A stretch of 9,487 nucleotides of DNA, from the NCBI GenBank assembly GCA_018265615.1, contig JABLYX010000103.1, forward strand, positions 1 through 9,487. Reading direction: 5' to 3'. This DNA comes from Lentisphaeria bacterium (GTDB lineage: Bacteria; Verrucomicrobiota; Lentisphaeria; Victivallales; Victivallaceae). The notes below the pieces were generated by a model that searched no databases, was not told where the DNA came from, and saw only the letters and a list, made by a program, of their open reading frames with translations. Below, one piece after another: positions 6,944-9,487 of this stretch (position 1 is its first letter; each line of letters begins with the position of its first letter). A program made the position numbers and the translations under genes.

Positions 6944-6995
6944 GATATGATTTTCCACCATATATCGATCCGGATGAAAATCAACCCTTTCGGAG

Positions 6996-7036
6996 AAAAA
7001 AACGGCGCGATTCCGGCAATATCACCCCAACTGCCG
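6996..7036 (-). terminator. Weak candidate terminator after the serine-hydrolase gene
   Basis: Read on the minus strand, an inverted repeat CGGCAGT / ATTGCCG (7036-7030 with 7020-7014, one G-T pair, 9-base loop) spans the stop codon. It is followed ten bases later by a run of seven T (7002-6996). A tiny CGG/CCG stem lies directly before the T-run. The stem-to-T distance is too long for a classical intrinsic terminator, so readthrough into the protease gene remains possible. Confidence 0.25.
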
Positions 7037-8419
7037 CCCGGCGAGGACCGGCCACTCTCCGCTCCGGAAAAGGACGTTCGCGCTGCGCGTGAGCGTCACG
7101 CTCTCCTCGCCGAGCTCCAACCTGAAGCTCCATTGAAACGGCGTTTCGCAGCAGCAGACGAGCAGCTCGAACTCCCGCCCGGAAACCTGCCGGACGCTGG
7201 CCGCCATGCGGCGCGGCACCGGTTCGCGCCATGAAAGCAGGTTTTCGACCTGCCGGCCGAACCCGGCCTTCAGCGTCCCGCCATCAAGCGTGAGTTCGAC
7301 ATGATCGGCAAACGACGCAAAATCAAGCGTTTCGAACCGCAGGAGATTCTCCGCCAGAGCGAAACTCCGCCGCGGCAGTTCGAGCCCGGCGGAGCCGAGC
7401 ACCGGCATCGCCCATGCATCAAACTCCGTTTGAAGCGCCTCCGCATCCTCCGGCGCGGACGGCAGCGCCGTTTCCCGCACGGCGGGCAGCAGGATATCCC
7501 AGACGAGATCGAGGATCTGCTGCATATTGCGCAGCCCCGAGGTAATCGCGATTGCGATGTCCTGATCCGGCATTGCAATCGCGTACTGGCCGAACGCGCC
7601 GTCGCCGCGGAACGCATTGTGCCGGCAGCGCCAGAACTGGAAGCCGTAGCCGACTTTCCAATCCGGCTGCTCGTTCATCGAATTGTCCGACTGCACGCCT
7701 GTCGCAAGCGCAAGGTAATCCGCCGGAATGACCTGCCGCCCGCCGCGCTTCCCGCCGTCGAGCAGACACTGGGCAAATGAGGCGATCTCCTCAGTCGTGA
7801 GGTTGAAGCCCCAGCCGCCGGCTTCGATTCCCTGCGGCGAAAGTTCCCAGAAGCGCGGTGCGATGCCGAGCGGCTCAAAAAGCCTCGGACGCAGATACTC
7901 CCGCAGCGTCTCCCCCGTCGCGCGCACGACCGCGGCCGCGAGCATATAGCTCGCGCCGGAGTTGTAGCAGAAGCGGGTTCCCGGCTCGTAAGCGAGCTCC
8001 GTACCGAAAAACGCCCGCTCCCAATCCGGCTCGAACTGCATGTCGTCCATCGCGCAGTGATCGTGGCCTGAGGTCATCGACAGCAGATGACGGATCCGCA
8101 TTGATTCGAACTTCGGGTCGATCTGCTCCGGAAGCTTCTCCCGGAACAGGCCGACGAGGCGCGAATCGAGCGACAGCTTCCCCTCTGCAACAGCGAAACC
8201 GACCGCACACGAGGTGAAGCTTTTGCTGAGCGAAAACAGCATGTGCGGAATTTCCGGCGCATACGGCTTCTTCCACCCCTCCGCGATCACCCGGCCATGG
8301 CGCATGACCATGACACTGTGAACGGAGTCGAGTTTGCGGAGTTCTTCCGCAAAGCTCCGGAGCGCGACGGAAGGGACCCCTTCCGCCTCCGGCGTCGAAC
8401 GCTGCAGAATCCGCGGCAT
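7022..8419 (-). CDS. Serine hydrolase of the beta-lactamase (class C)/esterase superfamily
   Basis: The protein has 465 residues. Residues about 10-315 match the penicillin-binding/beta-lactamase-related fold. Catalytic SxxK is Ser63-Leu-Ser-Lys66 (in FSLSKSFTS), the Tyr motif is Tyr152-Asn-Ser154 (in FCYNSGASYML), and GDGAFGQYAIAMP (272-284) fits the third-motif region before the IAIAITSGL strand. HLLSMTSG (111-118) and LFEPLGI (180-186) are also typical. The region about 320-465 is a further domain I do not recognise, with three consecutive cysteines at 422-424. No signal peptide is seen, so it is unlikely to be a cell-wall enzyme or a secreted beta-lactamase. It follows the beta-mannosidase gene by 12 bp with an overlapping ribosome site, so it is almost certainly co-expressed. 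A role as an esterase on acylated oligosaccharides is inference; D-aminopeptidase or another hydrolase activity is possible. Confidence 0.85.
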   Translation of the reverse strand: MPRILQRSTPEAEGVPSVALRSFAEELRKLDSVHSVMVMRHGRVIAEGWKKPYAPEIPHMLFSLSKSFTSCAVGFAVAEGKLSLDSRLVGLFREKLPEQIDPKFESMRIRHLLSMTSGHDHCAMDDMQFEPDWERAFFGTELAYEPGTRFCYNSGASYMLAAAVVRATGETLREYLRPRLFEPLGIAPRFWELSPQGIEAGGWGFNLTTEEIASFAQCLLDGGKRGGRQVIPADYLALATGVQSDNSMNEQPDWKVGYGFQFWRCRHNAFRGDGAFGQYAIAMPDQDIAIAITSGLRNMQQILDLVWDILLPAVRETALPSAPEDAEALQTEFDAWAMPVLGSAGLELPRRSFALAENLLRFETLDFASFADHVELTLDGGTLKAGFGRQVENLLSWREPVPRRMAASVRQVSGREFELLVCCCETPFQWSFRLELGEESVTLTRSANVLFRSGEWPVLAGRQLG

Positions 8420-8427
8420 GACAGCTT

Positions 8428-8433
8428 CCTCCT
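8428..8433 (-). promoter_or_regulatory. Shine-Dalgarno overlapping the upstream stop codon
   Basis: AGGAGG on the minus strand is 8 bases before the ATG at 8419. Its first bases are part of the TAG stop (8434-8432) of the beta-mannosidase gene. This layout favours translational coupling of the two proteins. Confidence 0.85.
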
Positions 8434-9487
8434 AGTTGTAGGTCTTACGCAGGAAATTCACTTCGAGCGCCTTCCTGAATCCGGCGATGGACGCTCCGCG
8501 CTTCGGCGTGAAAACCAGCGTCTTCGGCTCGCCCGGCAGGAGCGTCAGCGAGTTGTCGCTGAAAATCCCCGGGATCCCCGGCGCGTCGAGCGTCACGAAA
8601 AACGCGGGCATGTCGGTCGAAAGCGTAACTTCGAACGCGCCCCCCTCCCCGGCCCTGACCTCCGTTTTCACCTCGGCGCGGCGGAGCCCGCAGCGCTTGA
8701 ACACCTCGAAGAAAAAGCTGTTCTCGTGCACAAGCGCCGAACCGTCCGCACATTCGACCGTCGTGACGAGCTCCATGAAGGACTCCTCCGGGTTGAATTC
8801 CGCGAGCTCGGCGGGGCGGAACGTTTTCACACACCTGCTTTCGCCCGGCTTCAGGGACGCTTCGAACTCAAAGCGCCTGAGCGGCGTCCCGTCGAAGCCG
8901 TAGGCCGTCGCGGCGACCGCCGCACGGCATTTCTCCCGGAGGTCGCTTGTGACGAAGAGCCGGGTCATGCCGTCGGCCGGATCACGGTAGGCGACCGCGA
9001 TGACCGGCGCATAAAAGCGCTTCGCGTGATAATGCAGCTGCTTCCACTTGCCGCCGTATTCGATGCTCGCCCACGACGCGACCGGCCAGTTGTCGTTCAA
9101 CTGCCAGTAGACCGTGCCCATGCAGCGCGGCTTGAGCGTGCGCCAGAACTCCACGCCGGTCTTGATCGCCAGCGCCTGCTGGACCTGGGAGAGGTAGAGG
9201 AAATCCGCAAAGCTCTCCGGCATGCGGAAGTAGCGCCCGAACATGCCGATGATCGGCGCATTGCCGCGCACGCATTTCTGGTGGTGGTCCATGACCGGCG
9301 AAAAAACGTTCAGCTGATCCGGCGGACAGAAGCCCTGCACGGTTTCGAGCGACGGAAACGACTGGTAGCCGAACTCCGAGCAGAAGCGCGGCCTGACCGT
9401 GTAGAACGCGCTGAAATCCCTGTTCCCGTGCCAGACCTCCCAGTAGTGCATGTCGCCGCAGGAGTCGTCGTGCCAGCCGTCGTTGAA
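8432..9487 (-). CDS. GH2-family beta-mannosidase, C-terminal part (5' end outside window)
   Basis: The reading frame is open to the window edge and shows 351 residues, well under half of a typical beta-mannosidase of 800-900. An internal ATG at 9451 is not the start: the 12 codons before it continue the family motif, giving GDMHYWEVWHG. The nucleophile is the Glu of RFCSEFGYQSFPS (visible residue 38, codon 9376-9374). Barrel-end motif GTVYWQLNDNWP (about visible 135-146) is characteristic of beta-mannosidases among GH2 enzymes. The rest, from about RFYAPV on, is the beta-sandwich C-terminal region. The enzyme removes terminal beta-mannose from manno- or glucomanno-oligosaccharides. It is the upstream member of a unit with the serine hydrolase. 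The cell location cannot be judged without the N-terminus. Confidence 0.88.
   Translation of the reverse strand, partial: FNDGWHDDSCGDMHYWEVWHGNRDFSAFYTVRPRFCSEFGYQSFPSLETVQGFCPPDQLNVFSPVMDHHQKCVRGNAPIIGMFGRYFRMPESFADFLYLSQVQQALAIKTGVEFWRTLKPRCMGTVYWQLNDNWPVASWASIEYGGKWKQLHYHAKRFYAPVIAVAYRDPADGMTRLFVTSDLREKCRAAVAATAYGFDGTPLRRFEFEASLKPGESRCVKTFRPAELAEFNPEESFMELVTTVECADGSALVHENSFFFEVFKRCGLRRAEVKTEVRAGEGGAFEVTLSTDMPAFFVTLDAPGIPGIFSDNSLTLLPGEPKTLVFTPKRGASIAGFRKALEVNFLRKTYN

Noticed and set aside
6039..6950. A 303-codon + strand open frame opposite the HtrA gene.
   Set aside because: It is antisense to an intact protease with full catalytic triad; composition is Arg/Asp/His-rich as expected of a shadow frame.
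7022..8419. An antibiotic-resistance beta-lactamase.
   Set aside because: The fold matches, but there is no signal peptide, the extra C-terminal domain is atypical, and the coupling to a beta-mannosidase points to metabolism.
8432..9451. A complete 339-residue protein starting at the ATG at 9451.
   Set aside because: The codons upstream of that ATG continue the conserved beta-mannosidase motif to the window edge, so it is an internal methionine of a longer gene.
1..9487. CRISPR array, tRNA or rRNA genes, insertion sequences or phage genes.
   Set aside because: No regularly spaced repeats, cloverleaf-like segments, terminal inverted repeats, transposase or integrase motifs were seen on either strand.

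Overview
The window is a compact, GC-rich bacterial stretch, apart from two AT-rich intergenic gaps. It holds six recognisable protein genes, one of them cut by the right edge. The content is a carbohydrate-degradation island: a GH116-type beta-glycosidase, a GH10 xylanase-type glycosidase, the C-terminal part of a GH2 beta-mannosidase, a serine hydrolase of the beta-lactamase/esterase superfamily, an AraC-type and an IclR-type regulator, and an exported HtrA-type protease. Shine-Dalgarno sites are clear in front of several genes. The combination of many leaderless glycosidases, AraC and IclR regulators, no SusC/D pair and high GC resembles gut or environmental Lentisphaerota (Victivallis-like). 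This lineage guess is inference from style, not proof.

Layout. 69-872 (-) is an AraC-family regulator, divergent from 969-3515 (+), a GH116 enzyme. The GH116 gene runs tail-to-tail into 3499-4836 (-), a GH10 enzyme, with a 17-bp overlap of coding sequence. The GH10 gene is divergent from 5010-5753 (+), an IclR regulator. The 173-bp AT-rich region between them carries a plausible promoter for each gene, a perfect 17-bp palindrome at the expected iclR start site, and a repeated half-site lying exactly between the -35 and -10 of the GH10 promoter. The iclR gene ends 6 bp from the end of 5760-6932 (-), the HtrA protease. Further right, 8432-9487 (-, partial beta-mannosidase) reads into 7022-8419 (-, serine hydrolase). 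The two are linked by a Shine-Dalgarno that overlaps the upstream stop codon.

How they may work together (inference). GH116, GH10 and the serine hydrolase have no signal peptide, so they probably act in the cytoplasm on imported oligosaccharides, with the beta-mannosidase trimming mannosides (its N-terminus is outside the window). The serine hydrolase may remove an ester substituent. The AraC protein is the natural candidate to control GH116, and the IclR protein to control GH10 and itself. No transporter is visible, so uptake must be encoded elsewhere. I found no CRISPR, RNA gene, insertion sequence or phage-like element, and nothing that I would call a new defence or mobile system. The best leads are the iclR/GH10 control region, the altered active-site surroundings of the GH116 and GH10 enzymes, and the coupled serine hydrolase.
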